Below, in pieces: positions 8,413 to 18,885 of a stretch of 39,730 bases of DNA. Below the pieces are notes generated by a model. It was not told the DNA's origin, did not search any database, and was given only the letters and a program-made list of their open reading frames with translations. Both the position numbers and the translations under genes were made by a program. Numbering within the stretch: the stretch's first letter is position 1; the number at the start of each line of letters is the position of its first letter. This stretch comes from Paludibacteraceae bacterium (GTDB taxonomy: Bacteria; Bacteroidota; Bacteroidia; Bacteroidales; Paludibacteraceae). The DNA is taken from the NCBI GenBank assembly GCA_024399535.1, contig JAKSNU010000010.1, positions 1 to 39,730 on the forward strand, in the 5' to 3' direction.

Positions 8413-9975
8413 CTATTTTTTCAGCACAGAAGCAGCGAACTCACGATCAAAACGAAGTAGGTACATCCCTGTATTATCGTATCTGACAAGAGCTTCAGGG
8501 AAAAATTGCGGATACTTCTGAATAGCAGGGTAGAGATAACGAGGAGTAGAACTATAACCGAGATTGTCGAGCACAACATAAGACACGTTTTTGTCAATCA
8601 AGTCAATAATCAGCTCTTCTGGGTTTTCTGTCCATAAATATGATGTTTGATACCGATTGCTATAAAAATAGAGCATCGTCGGTTTGCGAGAACAAATTAC
8701 AGCGTCCTTTTTAACGTTTTGTTTCAAGTATGTACCTATGGCAAAAAATTGCTGGTAGTTGATAGGAATTTTGCTTTTGCTTATTAAATGTTCTTCAGCA
8801 AGTCCCTTCTGCGACATTAATACGAGAGGGATAAGGAAGAAAGCAGAGAATGAGAGTTGTTTCCATTTCAGTTGCAAAAGCCATTGAATGCTGACCCAAA
8901 TTCCTAAGAATAAACCCATTGTAAGTACTGGTAGAACGGCTGTTATGTAGCGGTTGCCACTCGGAGTGCTGAAGAGCGATATGATGGACAATGTTGCACC
9001 AATATAGCCGATGAAAAGCCAGCGCAGTTTCGGAAGTTTCCAAAATCCTATGCAAATAAGCGCAATAATCAATGCTCCAATTATATAAATGCCTATAGAA
9101 TAGGAAGGATTGTCGCAATCAACATCAATGAAAGGTACAATTGAATTTGGAATGGCATTGAATATGAGCATTTTCATAGTCTCGAAGAAACGTTGTATTA
9201 CTTCGCTTATAGACAATGTGCCTTCTTCAGGACGCCAGTGATTGTTTTCAAGCACCATGCTGAAATATCTGTCGCTCAGCCCAAGTGCTTTATTTCTCAG
9301 AGACCATGGCATGTATCCAACTATGAAACCACCGACTGATGTCAACAATGCACCCCAACGTTTGCGAATAAGAAGTGCGAAGCAGACAGCTGCCATTAGC
9401 GCAAGTCCCTGTGTACGGATGTAATATGTGAAAATACATGCTGCCAGCATTACGTAAAACCACGGAGAACGAAGCTCGCTCCATATTGTTTTTTCGTCAG
9501 AACTCATTCTGTATAGAGCATAGATGGCGAGAATGCTCATACCGAAGAATGAGGCTTCAGCCATCATCATAGTGGAAAAATGCCATAATCGCGGACAAAA
9601 CAATCCAGCAAATGCTGTGGTGAAGCAGACACTTATCGGAAGTCTATGTCGAAGCAAAATAAAATATATCAACAGAATGCCGAGAAGCACAAACAATTCG
9701 TTCAACCATTTTTGTACAATGATGCTGTCGGTTAGGAAGCGTAAAGGAGTCATAATGGCGGGATAGCCAGGAGGATATACGGACGAAGGAGGGTTGCCGA
9801 CTGCGGATATGTCGGAATATCCATTACCAGATGCCAATGATGTGGCATACATATAATAGTAGAAGTTGTCACCATTCAAATCTGGATTTGGATTGAAGGT
9901 GTAGCGGCTGATAATCAGCCATGTCAGAGCCAAAATTGCAGGCAAGACAATGTAGTGGATTTTGTTGACTTTCAT
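8413..9975 (-). CDS. Polytopic membrane glycosyltransferase, GT-C (GT39-like) type
   Basis: The 520-residue protein has about 10-11 membrane segments and a soluble C-terminal domain of about 110 residues. After the first segment comes a periplasmic loop with NPDLNGDNFYYYMYATSLASG and then PPGYPAIMTP. This is the acidic loop and PPGYP pattern of PMT/ArnT-like GT-C enzymes, which transfer sugars from polyprenyl-phosphate donors on the periplasmic side. MMAEASFFGMSILAIYALY is another segment typical of the group. The C-terminal part (LKQNVKKDAVICSRKP, YLWTENPEELI, VSYVVLDNL) is common in Bacteroidetes members. Donor and acceptor are unknown. It is not in the operon of the GT2/GtrA pair but lies 2.8 kb away and could use a lipid-linked sugar of that kind. 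The start at 9975 follows a promoter at 10014-10045. Confidence 0.75.
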   Translation of the reverse strand: MKVNKIHYIVLPAILALTWLIISRYTFNPNPDLNGDNFYYYMYATSLASGNGYSDISAVGNPPSSVYPPGYPAIMTPLRFLTDSIIVQKWLNELFVLLGILLIYFILLRHRLPISVCFTTAFAGLFCPRLWHFSTMMMAEASFFGMSILAIYALYRMSSDEKTIWSELRSPWFYVMLAACIFTYYIRTQGLALMAAVCFALLIRKRWGALLTSVGGFIVGYMPWSLRNKALGLSDRYFSMVLENNHWRPEEGTLSISEVIQRFFETMKMLIFNAIPNSIVPFIDVDCDNPSYSIGIYIIGALIIALICIGFWKLPKLRWLFIGYIGATLSIISLFSTPSGNRYITAVLPVLTMGLFLGIWVSIQWLLQLKWKQLSFSAFFLIPLVLMSQKGLAEEHLISKSKIPINYQQFFAIGTYLKQNVKKDAVICSRKPTMLYFYSNRYQTSYLWTENPEELIIDLIDKNVSYVVLDNLGYSSTPRYLYPAIQKYPQFFPEALVRYDNTGMYLLRFDREFAASVLKK

Positions 9976-10013
9976 ATCAATGGAAAATGAAATATATGCT
10001 TATTATGTTTTTG

Positions 10014-10045
10014 CAAAGGTAGGTATTTTATTTTAATTGCGAAAG
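10014..10045 (-). promoter_or_regulatory. Bacteroidetes-type promoter for the GT-C gene
   Basis: On the minus strand, TACCTTTG (10021 down to 10014) followed by C fits the -7 consensus. A TTTC-type -33 element lies about 20 bp upstream near 10042-10045. The leader to the ATG at 9975 would be about 30 nt. Confidence 0.65.
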
Positions 10046-10102
10046 TAAATGTTGAAATATTTTTTGAGTCACTGCATTTTTTGGAAAAATAATATAATGA
10101 GT

Positions 10103-10142
10103 GATAAAAAAGAGAGACAACCAAATTACAGTTGTCCCTCTT
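10103..10142 (-). terminator. Rho-independent terminator of rpsO
   Basis: Read on the minus strand, AAGAGGGACAAC (10142-10131) pairs with GTTGTCTCTCTT (10121-10110), with one G-U pair and a 9-nt loop. A T-tract lies at 10111-10106. It begins 20 bp after the rpsO stop codon and isolates rpsO from the GT-C gene. Confidence 0.9.
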
Positions 10143-10161
10143 AGATTTCTGAAATCTTCTT

Positions 10162-10431
10162 TTACTTACGAAGACCGAGCTCTTTGATGATAGAACGGTA
10201 GCGTTCGATGTCTTTGTTCTTGAGGTAATCGAGCAAACGACGACGTTTACCAACAAGCATACGGAGCGAACGGGCTGTGCTATAATCCTTGTGATTTGAC
10301 TGAAGGTGCTCAGTCAAATGGCTAATACGGTATGAGAACAATGCTATCTGGGCTTCAGGTGAGCCAGTATCAGTGTTAGACTTTCCGTACTTAGCGAAGA
10401 TTTCCTGTTTCTTTTCAGAATCCAAGTACAT
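10162..10431 (-). CDS. rpsO: 30S ribosomal protein S15
   Basis: The 89-residue product has the exact family length and signature: MYLDSEKKQEIFAKYGKS, NTDTGSPEAQIALFSYRISHLTEHL, KDYSTARSLRMLVGKRRRLLDYL and RYRSIIKELGLRK. S15 binds the central domain of 16S rRNA and nucleates platform assembly. It has its own promoter and terminator, so it is a single-gene unit here. In many bacteria rpsO is followed by pnp; that arrangement is absent. A short dyad (CCCAA..TTGGG, 10453-10464) lies in the leader and could take part in autoregulation, which is speculative. Confidence 0.97.
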   Translation of the reverse strand: MYLDSEKKQEIFAKYGKSNTDTGSPEAQIALFSYRISHLTEHLQSNHKDYSTARSLRMLVGKRRRLLDYLKNKDIERYRSIIKELGLRK

Positions 10432-10468
10432 AATAATATAAGTTTAAGTTGTCCCAAAATTGGGAGTG

Positions 10469-10499
10469 CAAAGGTACGAACTATTTTTAATATGGCAAA
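10469..10499 (-). promoter_or_regulatory. Bacteroidetes-type promoter for rpsO
   Basis: On the minus strand, TTTG (10499-10496), a 19-bp spacer and TACCTTTG (10476-10469) followed by C match the consensus closely. The leader would be about 30 nt. Confidence 0.85.
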
Positions 10500-10587
10500 G
10501 AATTTTCAGAAATTTATTTTTATCGATGAATTATGCTGTAAAAATGAGTATAGATGACTGAAATTTTGCCATTATAAAAATCGATAT

Positions 10588-11175
10588 TTATATGCGACGT
10601 CTTAGGATTCCATTGAGCACGCGGAATATGATAGAGGAGTAGTTTTCACGAAGATGCGAGCCTATGTTGTGGTTGAGGTATGGAAGCTCAATGCCCTTGA
10701 TGGCATAAAGAATAAGCATTGCAGCCCATTGTGCGTCGTGTATATCGAAAATACCATTCATGCAGCCTTCAGTGAGAATTTGTTTGATAATGCGTATCTC
10801 TTTGAAATCAATTGGGCGACGAGCACGCTCTATTTCTTCGTAATTTTTGTAAAATGATGCGCGAACTGATGCGTTTCGTTCAGTTGCTTTACGGATGCAA
10901 CGGAAGTGCATAAGAACAAAGTTTTCAAGTTTTTTGTCAGCAGGCAAAGCGCTGTCGGCAATGCTTTTGAGCTCCGATAACATATGTTCCAACTCTTCTT
11001 CGATGATTGCGAAGTATAGGAAATCAGTGTTAATGAAGTAATTGTAAATGGTGCGGCGAGATTTGTCGCAAGCTTCTGCTATGTCGCCCATTGTTACATT
11101 GTTCCTGCCTTTTTCTGAAAACAATTTCTGTGCAGTTTCGATGATTTCGAGTCTTGTTCTTTCTCTTTTTTTCAT
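10588..11175 (-). CDS. TetR/AcrR family transcriptional regulator
   Basis: The 195-residue protein has an N-terminal TetR-type helix-turn-helix (about residues 5-55): RLEIIETAQKLFSEKGRNNVTMGDIAEACDKS followed by RRTIYNYFINTDFLYFAII. The rest is an all-helical ligand-binding and dimerisation domain without recognisable specificity. It is divergent from pyrG and has no efflux pump or metabolic gene beside it, so its regulon cannot be guessed from context. The leader between its promoter and ATG has a 9-bp direct repeat, which may matter for autoregulation. The family is clear; the ligand is unknown. Confidence 0.9.
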   Translation of the reverse strand: MKKRERTRLEIIETAQKLFSEKGRNNVTMGDIAEACDKSRRTIYNYFINTDFLYFAIIEEELEHMLSELKSIADSALPADKKLENFVLMHFRCIRKATERNASVRASFYKNYEEIERARRPIDFKEIRIIKQILTEGCMNGIFDIHDAQWAAMLILYAIKGIELPYLNHNIGSHLRENYSSIIFRVLNGILRRRI

Positions 11176-11188
11176 ATTTTTAGGATAA

Positions 11189-12954
<1,766 letters not shown>

Positions 12955-12955
<1 letters not shown>

Positions 12956-14892
12956 TGGATAAACATACAATAATAGGTTTATTACTGATATTCGTAGTAA
13001 TATTTGGATTTAGCTGGTTGAATAGACCGAGCGAAGAGGATTTGGCTCGTCGTCGGGCGGAGATGGATTCAATAGCCAGAGTGAAGGAAGATGCGTTGGC
13101 CCGTAAGATAGAGTATGAAAAAGAACAAGCTCGCAAGGATTCGTTGGCAGCAATCGGTGAGGAAACAGCTGATTCAGCAAGATTGATTGAGAAGTTTGGC
13201 GATTTTGCAAATGCAGGGTTGGGCGTTGAAAAGTTGACATCTATCGAAAACGGCAAGTTGAGAATAGTGTTCACCAATAAAGGCGGTCGCGTGAAAAGTG
13301 TTGAAGTGGTTGGAGAACAAAGGTACGATTCTACCGCTTATATGTTGTTTGACGGAAATGACGCAATGATGAACTTTACACTCATTGCACGTAACCGAAT
13401 ATTGAATACCAAGGATTTATATTTCACACCTATAGTATCAGAGACAGAGATTGGTCATAGAGTCGTAATGCGACTTGAAGTGGATCAAGAGCGTTGGTTG
13501 GATATTACTTACGATGTGCCTAACAATGAATATATGACCCAGATGTCAATTCAAGCACATAATTTGAAAGATGTGTTGGCGCAGAATGTCCAAACAATTG
13601 ATATGCAATGTCAGCAGGCAATACGTCAAAATGAGAAAGGAAGGAAATTTGAGGTGAGGTATTCAGCATTGAATTATAGGTACACTGGTGACGATGCCGA
13701 ACGATTGTCAGAGGGAAGTAGTGACAGCGAAGAGTTGAAAGGAAAGGTGCAGTGGGTGGCATTCAAAGATCATTTCTTCTCAACCATAATGATTGCTGAT
13801 GAATCGTTTACTGGAACTATGGTTGAGAGCGAAGTGTTGCCTGATAAGTCAGAATATATAAGGAATCACAAAATGCAAGGGTCGTTGCAGTTTGACCCAA
13901 GAGGAGACAAGGCGACAACACTCAGAATATTCTATGGTCCTAACCAATACAAGGTCTTAAGAGGATATGACGATAATGCAGAAGAAGGCGAAGAATTAGA
14001 ATTATTTAGGATTATTCCTATGGGTTGGAAGATTTTCAGTTGGATAACGACATTGATAATCATTCCTATGTTCAATTGGTTGGGTTTATGGTTTACGAGT
14101 TATGGCATAATCATCCTGTTGATGACGATTATTATAAAGATTGTGGTATTCCCATTGATGTACAAATCGTTTATGTCGTCAGCTAAAATGAGACTTCTAC
14201 GCCCCGAAATAGAAAAGATTAATGAGAAGATACCGGCAGAGAAGGCTATGGAGAGACAACAGGCTACAATGGCACTGTATAATAAGGCGGGGGTTAGTCC
14301 GATGAGTGGATGTATCCCAATGCTATTGCAATGGCCAGTGCTTTTCGCTATGTTTAGTTTCTTCCCTACTTGTTTCGAACTTAGAGGGCAGAGTTTCTTA
14401 TGGGCAAAAGATCTTTCGGCATACGATGCAATTGTTTCGTGGGATGCATATATACCTTTGATTACTCCTTATTTTGGAAATCATATTTCGTTGTTCTGTC
14501 TGCTGATGACTATAACTAACATTGTATATACGAAGATTAATATGGCAGGTCAGGCAAGCAATGACCAAACAGCAAAGATGATGAAGTGGATGATGTATCT
14601 GATGCCATTGATGTTTATGATAATGTTCAATAATTACGCATCTGGTTTGTCGTATTATTATTTTATTTCGTTGCTGATTACTATTTTCCAGACATATATG
14701 TTCAGATTGTTTGTAAATGAGGATAAGTTGAAAGAAAAAATGGCAAAGAACGCTGCAAAACCTGCAAAGAAAAAGAGTGGTTTCATGGCTCGGTTAGAGG
14801 CCGCTCAGAAAGCACAGCAACTTGCCATGAAGAAACAGATGGAAGAACAGCAGAGGAAACAATATGGGGGAAATGGCAAAGGGAGACATTAA
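12955..14892 (+). CDS. yidC: Membrane protein insertase YidC
   Basis: The 645-residue protein has the Gram-negative YidC architecture. There is an N-terminal membrane segment (TIIGLLLIFVVIFGFSWL), a large periplasmic domain (about 80-350), then the conserved insertase core from about 365: WITTLIIIPMFNWL, VVFPLMYKSFMSSAKMRLL and MPLMFMIMFNNYASGLSYYYFISLL, with five membrane segments expected. The tail is lysine-rich (KKKSGFMARLEAAQKAQQLAMKK), likely for ribosome contact. YidC inserts inner-membrane proteins alone or with SecYEG. It overlaps pyrG by one base and is followed by tRNA-Arg. Confidence 0.96.
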
Positions 14893-14914
14893 CCAAATGA
14901 TTGATGACTCGAAG

Positions 14915-14986
14915 GTTCGCATAGTTCAATGGATAGAACAATAGCCTCCTAAGCTGTAGATCCGGGTTCGATTCCCGGTGCGAATA
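14915..14986 (+). tRNA. tRNA-Arg (anticodon CCT)
   Basis: A 72-nt cloverleaf folds fully. The acceptor stem GTTCGCA (14915-14921) pairs with TGCGAAT (14979-14985), with a terminal G-U. The D-stem is GTTC/GAAC. The anticodon stem ATAGC/GCTGT has loop CTCCTAA, giving anticodon CCT. The T-arm is CCGGG-TTCGATT-CCCGG and the discriminator is A. CCA is not encoded. It reads AGG, a codon well used by nearby genes such as polA. Confidence 0.95.
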
Positions 14987-14999
14987 CAAATTTATGAAA

Positions 15000-15049
15000 G
15001 AGACTTGACAGGAGGGGTAGATCCTTTTGCTGTCGGGTCTCAATTTTTT
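15000..15049 (+). terminator. Terminator after tRNA-Arg, just upstream of ybeY
   Basis: GAGACTTGACAG (15000-15011) pairs with CTGTCGGGTCTC (15030-15041) through 12 pairs including two G-U, around an 18-nt loop. AATTTTTTG follows. The T-tract ends 14 nt before the ybeY start codon. Confidence 0.8.
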
Positions 15050-15063
15050 GAAAATAGGGTGTT

Positions 15064-15474
15064 ATGATAAGTTTTAACGCAGACGATGTGAAGATGCCAA
15101 AATTTGGGCATAGAGAGGTCACTAAATGGATTAAAGCAGTTGCTGCCAGATATGGTTACAAGACAGGAGATATAGCATATATTTTTTGTTCTGACAACCG
15201 TATTTTGGAGGTCAATAAGGAGTATCTTGGACATGATTATTTTACTGATATAATCACGTTTGATTATACTGAAAATCAGAAAATCAACGGAGATATTTTC
15301 ATTTCAGTTGATACAGTAAGTCGCAATGCTGAGGAATATAATGTGCCGTTTGATGAAGAACTGATGAGGGTTATGATACATGGGGTGTTGCATTTAACTG
15401 GTCAAGACGACAAAACAGATAGCGAGTTTAGGAAAATGAAAAGTAAGGAAGATGACGCTTTGAAAATGTTATGA
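15064..15474 (+). CDS. ybeY: Endoribonuclease YbeY (16S rRNA maturation)
   Basis: The 136-residue protein is the single-domain metal-dependent RNase YbeY, involved in 16S rRNA 3'-end maturation and ribosome quality control. It shows IAYIFCSDNRILEVNKEYL, HDYFTDIITFDY, NGDIFISVDTV and the metal motif HGVLHLTGQDD (H106, H110). The third ligand, His in E. coli (HGxLHxxGYDH), is replaced by Asp116. As I recall, Bacteroides homologues also lack this His, so it appears to be a lineage variant rather than a defect. The ATG lies 14 nt after the tRNA terminator T-tract, leaving no room for a visible separate promoter. The next gene overlaps the stop by 4 nt (ATGA). Confidence 0.92.
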   Translation: MISFNADDVKMPKFGHREVTKWIKAVAARYGYKTGDIAYIFCSDNRILEVNKEYLGHDYFTDIITFDYTENQKINGDIFISVDTVSRNAEEYNVPFDEELMRVMIHGVLHLTGQDDKTDSEFRKMKSKEDDALKML

Positions 15475-16424
15475 TAAGAAAATTGTTTATTTTATTTGTT
15501 GTATTCATTGCGGCAGTTACGACCCATGTAGAGGCAGCCAGTGATGATTGTCAGACTTTGACAACAAACAGGAGGTATGACAATTTGTTTATGAATCGCT
15601 GTTTTTATGATGACAAAATGGTTGGATATGAGTTCTTCTTTGAGATTGAGAATGATAGTATCGGACAGCGTAAAGAGATAATATTCATAATTGTAGTGGA
15701 TGCTGAGAAAAAGAGTAAGCGTACCATTCCCACAGGCTTTTTCAGGTTGGGCGGAAAAGATTCAGTTTCGGTGAATACAATTGATTATTATGAGTCGAAG
15801 GTTAGCTATCTTGAAGGAGATTTACAACGATATGAGAGTCAGGACAGCGATGGCAGATTTGTGGCTTTCGAAACAATGAATGTCCAAATAAATAAATGTA
15901 AGGCAGGTAAATATGAGATTTTGATAGACTATAAGACAACAGAAGGAGAGGTCGCGAGTTATCGCTATTTTGGTAAATTGAGTTTCGAAAAGATGGGTGG
16001 AAAGTCAGTATATGAATTTGAACAACCAGATAAAAGCGTTATGAATTTGGAACTCACTGGTGCAGAAGTGAAAGTGGAAGACGATACTGGCTATGGGTCA
16101 AGAAGAGGGATAGTAAAATTGGAATGTGGCGAAATAGAGATAACATTGGAGGCTTATATGCCGATGGACGGAGTATATGGAAAGTACGAGATGAAGTACT
16201 CCAAAGCTCCATATGGGTTACTGAGGTCAAGAGGCGGTTTTTTCTATCGAGGATCATATTATATGACTGATCAAGTCTCAATTGAAGATAAATTGGATGG
16301 GGTGTTTTATTATCCTATATCTGGATATTTAGAAATTAGGGATGATAAGGTAGTATTTGAATTTGAATGTCATAATGGTGGAATTCTCCGTGGAGTGTAT
16401 AGGGAAAAAATTGATATAAGGTGA
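15471..16424 (+). CDS. Exported protein of unknown function
   Basis: The 317-residue protein begins with a signal peptide (MIRKLFILFVVFIAAVTTHVEA, cleavage after VEA) and has no other membrane segment. The mature part is beta-rich and acidic, with SDDCQTLTTN near its start, NRCFYDDKMVGYEFFFEIEND, and a C-terminal third with repeated Gly-Tyr-rich strands (YGSRRGIVKLECGE, FFYRGSYYMTDQ). I do not recognise a family. Start and stop overlap ybeY and recO by 4 nt each (ATGA and GTGA), so all three genes are translationally coupled. No lipobox is present, so a periplasmic or outer-membrane location is likely. The coupling need not imply a shared function with rRNA processing or repair. Confidence 0.75.
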   Translation: MIRKLFILFVVFIAAVTTHVEAASDDCQTLTTNRRYDNLFMNRCFYDDKMVGYEFFFEIENDSIGQRKEIIFIIVVDAEKKSKRTIPTGFFRLGGKDSVSVNTIDYYESKVSYLEGDLQRYESQDSDGRFVAFETMNVQINKCKAGKYEILIDYKTTEGEVASYRYFGKLSFEKMGGKSVYEFEQPDKSVMNLELTGAEVKVEDDTGYGSRRGIVKLECGEIEITLEAYMPMDGVYGKYEMKYSKAPYGLLRSRGGFFYRGSYYMTDQVSIEDKLDGVFYYPISGYLEIRDDKVVFEFECHNGGILRGVYREKIDIR

Positions 16425-17110
16425 AGGCGATAGTTTTGACATCTACGCAATATAGGGATAACAGTTATATGTTGAATCTGTTTACCGAATCAGCAGGAGT
16501 AGTAGCTGTGTCTGCCAGCATCGGAGGTAGATCATCAAAAGTAAAAAAGGGATATTTGATACCATTGACATTGTTGGATATTGAGTTGAAAGGAAAAGAT
16601 AATGCAAAAGTTTGGCATGTGAACGATTGTTGTGTGTATAGAGTAAATAACGCATTGATGTTGAATCCAATAAAGATGCTTGTGTCGCAATTTCTTGCGG
16701 AAATGGTATGGAGAGCATTCCGTTTTGGTGGAGGAGATAGAATTATATTTGATTATATTGAGGAATCGATAATAGAGTTTGATGAATTGGAGAATGGTAT
16801 TTCGGAATGGTATTTGGGCTTTCTTGTGAAAATGATGCATTATATTGGAATTATGCCCGATATAAGTGATTATTCAGATGGGTTTGTGATTGATATATCT
16901 GAAGGAAAGGCGGTCAGATATTGTTTTGGGGAGAAGTTGGATATAGATACGACAAGGTGTTTGGTAAAGATTCTGAGAAACGAAACATTTAGGTTGAATG
17001 AAAAAGAAAGGAGCAAAATGGTAGATTTTGTGGTTAAGTATTATCAAGTTCATATGGAAGGTTTCGGTGATGTGAAAAGCCTTGAAATATTGAGGAGCTT
17101 GGCAAAATAG
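16421..17110 (+). CDS. recO: DNA repair protein RecO
   Basis: The 229-residue protein fits RecO, which loads RecA onto SSB-coated single strands with RecR. The N-terminal OB-fold reads KAIVLTSTQYRDNSYMLNLFTESAGVVAV with SSKVKKGYLIPLTLLDIEL after it. The helical C-terminal domain has LLVSQFLAEMVWRAFR-type helices, EWYLGFLVKMMHYIGIMPD and a divergent rest. It lacks the four-cysteine zinc site of many RecO proteins, as is common in Bacteroidetes members. The start codon is GTG, overlapping the upstream stop as GTGA. Its final codons and stop lie inside a 54-bp palindrome that serves as a terminator. Confidence 0.88.
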   Translation: MKAIVLTSTQYRDNSYMLNLFTESAGVVAVSASIGGRSSKVKKGYLIPLTLLDIELKGKDNAKVWHVNDCCVYRVNNALMLNPIKMLVSQFLAEMVWRAFRFGGGDRIIFDYIEESIIEFDELENGISEWYLGFLVKMMHYIGIMPDISDYSDGFVIDISEGKAVRYCFGEKLDIDTTRCLVKILRNETFRLNEKERSKMVDFVVKYYQVHMEGFGDVKSLEILRSLAK

Positions 17111-17152
17111 AAGAGGCATCAATTATAATTGATGCCTCTTCTATTTTGCCAA
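17099..17152. terminator. 54-bp perfect palindrome: bidirectional terminator of recO and prfC
   Basis: Bases 17099-17152 equal their own reverse complement, giving 27-bp arms centred between 17125 and 17126. The hairpin core is GAAGAGGCATC/GATGCCTCTTC, with flanking GGCAAAATA/TATTTTGCC that acts as a T-rich tail in each direction. It contains the last three sense codons and the stop of recO and ends one base before the prfC stop codon. Confidence 0.93.
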
Positions 17153-18724
17153 TTAAAATTCTGAGGTGAAGTGGAAGTTAATATGAGGGAAGTCGTTTTG
17201 AGCCATCTGGAGAAGATAGTTTGATTCAGCGAGAAATACATCACGGCCATCTTTGTCTTTGGCAAGGTAGTTGGCTTTGCGATGCATGAAATCGTCAAGT
17301 TGTTGTTTGTCACTGGATTCAATCCAGCATGCTTTGAATAGTGGAATGGGTTGCCAGCGACATTGAGCACCATATTCGTGAAGCAATCGGTATTCAATGA
17401 CCTCAAATTGTAGTTGTCCGACTGTTCCTACTATTTTACGACCATTCAGTTGATGAGTAAATAGCTGTGCGACACCTTCGCCCATAAGTTGGTCAAGCCC
17501 TTTCTGAAGTTGCTTAGTCTTCATTGGGTCTGCATTTTCGATATATTTAAACATTTCAGGTGAGAAACTTGGAAGTCCGCGGAAGTGAAGAAGTTCGCCA
17601 GAAGTGAGGGTGTCACCGATTTTGAAGTTGCCAGTATCTGGAAGTCCGACTATATCACCAGCATAAGCTTCGTCAACGGTTTCTTTCTTTTGAGCCATAA
17701 AGCATGTTGGGGAAGCAAATTTGAAAACTTTGCCAAGACGTATGTGAATGTATGGTTTGTTGCGTTCAAATTTACCAGAGCATATTTTGACAAAGGCAAT
17801 ACATGAACGGTGATTAGGGTCCATATTGGCGTGAATCTTGAAAACGAAGCCTGTGAAAGGTTCCTCATGTGGGTCAACTGTGCGTTCTTCTGTGGTGACA
17901 GGAAGAGGTGCTGGCGCAATATCAATAAAGCAATCAAGAAGTTCGTTTACACCGAATGTGTTGAGAGCTGAACCAAAGAAAACTGGTGCAACGTCGGCAT
18001 TGAGATAGTCTTGTTTTGAGAAAGGATTGTAAACACCTTCAATCAGTTCAAGGTCGTTACGAAGTTGCTCGGCATCATCTTCACCTACCATTTCATCGAA
18101 ATCCTTGGATTTCACGTCAACGGCAATTGTTTCTGAAACACGCTGTTTATTAGGAGTATAAAGGTTAAGTTTGTCTTGATAGATGTTATAGACACCTTTG
18201 AATTTAGCGCCACTATTGATAGGCCATGATAGTGGACGGACGTGAATGCCAAGTTCTGATTCAAGTTCGTCAAGTAGGTCGAAAGGATTCTTGCCCTCTC
18301 GGTCCATTTTATTAACGAAAATCATAACTGGGGTTTTACGCATTGTGCAAACTTGCATAAGTCGTCTGGTCTGTGTTTCAACACCTTTGGCGGAATCTAC
18401 AACGATTATAACAGAGTCAACAGCTGTAAGTGTGCGGAAAGTATCCTCGGCAAAATCTTGGTGGCCAGGAGTATCAAGGATATTGATTTTGAAATTGCGA
18501 TATTCAAAACCCATTACAGAAGTTGCCACCGAAATGCCACGTTGTTTCTCAATTTCCATCCAGTCAGAAGTGGCAGTTTTTTTGATTTTGTTTGATTTAA
18601 CTGCACCTGCAACATGGATTGCACCTCCAAATAGGAGAAGCTTCTCGGTAAGAGTTGTTTTACCCGCATCAGGGTGGGAAATGATTGCGAATGTCCTGCG
18701 GCGATTTATTTCTTGCTCGTACAT
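17153..18724 (-). CDS. prfC: Peptide chain release factor 3
   Basis: The 523-residue GTPase matches RF3, which removes RF1/RF2 from the ribosome after termination. The G domain has [19 protein letters not shown] (P-loop), [12 protein letters not shown] (G3) and [20 protein letters not shown] (G4). Later domains carry [20 protein letters not shown] and the RF3-specific C-terminal part ([18 protein letters not shown]). Length and the G domain distinguish it from EF-G and TypA. It is a single-gene unit with its own promoter (18748-18778) and shares a palindromic terminator with the convergent recO. Confidence 0.96.
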   Translation of the reverse strand: MYEQEINRRRTFAIISHPDAGKTTLTEKLLLFGGAIHVAGAVKSNKIKKTATSDWMEIEKQRGISVATSVMGFEYRNFKINILDTPGHQDFAEDTFRTLTAVDSVIIVVDSAKGVETQTRRLMQVCTMRKTPVMIFVNKMDREGKNPFDLLDELESELGIHVRPLSWPINSGAKFKGVYNIYQDKLNLYTPNKQRVSETIAVDVKSKDFDEMVGEDDAEQLRNDLELIEGVYNPFSKQDYLNADVAPVFFGSALNTFGVNELLDCFIDIAPAPLPVTTEERTVDPHEEPFTGFVFKIHANMDPNHRSCIAFVKICSGKFERNKPYIHIRLGKVFKFASPTCFMAQKKETVDEAYAGDIVGLPDTGNFKIGDTLTSGELLHFRGLPSFSPEMFKYIENADPMKTKQLQKGLDQLMGEGVAQLFTHQLNGRKIVGTVGQLQFEVIEYRLLHEYGAQCRWQPIPLFKACWIESSDKQQLDDFMHRKANYLAKDKDGRDVFLAESNYLLQMAQNDFPHINFHFTSEF

Positions 18725-18747
18725 TATTTATATATTTTTTCGGGCTG

Positions 18748-18778
18748 CAAAGGTACAATTTTTTTTTTGAATGGCAAA
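18748..18778 (-). promoter_or_regulatory. Bacteroidetes-type promoter for prfC
   Basis: On the minus strand, TTTG (18778-18775), a 19-bp spacer and TACCTTTG (18755-18748) followed by C match the consensus well. The leader to ATG at 18724 would be short, about 17 nt. Confidence 0.85.
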
Positions 18779-18842
18779 ATATATTGGATTTAAGGTTCGA
18801 TGAAAGGTTCGAAAAGTTTTTTTATTGTTTTACGATAAAATA

Positions 18843-18874
18843 TTTGGTAAAATGATATAGTATTTGTAACTTTG
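18843..18874 (+). promoter_or_regulatory. Bacteroidetes-type promoter for the DUF2975/XRE pair
   Basis: TTTG (18843-18846), a 20-bp spacer and TAACTTTG (18867-18874) followed by C form a near-ideal promoter. Transcription would start near 18881, only about 5 nt before the first possible ATG. Confidence 0.85.
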
Positions 18875-18885
18875 CAGCGCAAAAT

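Noticed and set aside
14783..15043. Minus-strand open frame across the yidC end and tRNA region.
   Set aside because: Its middle (HRESNPDLQLRRLLFYPLNY) is the usual spurious translation of an antisense tRNA gene.
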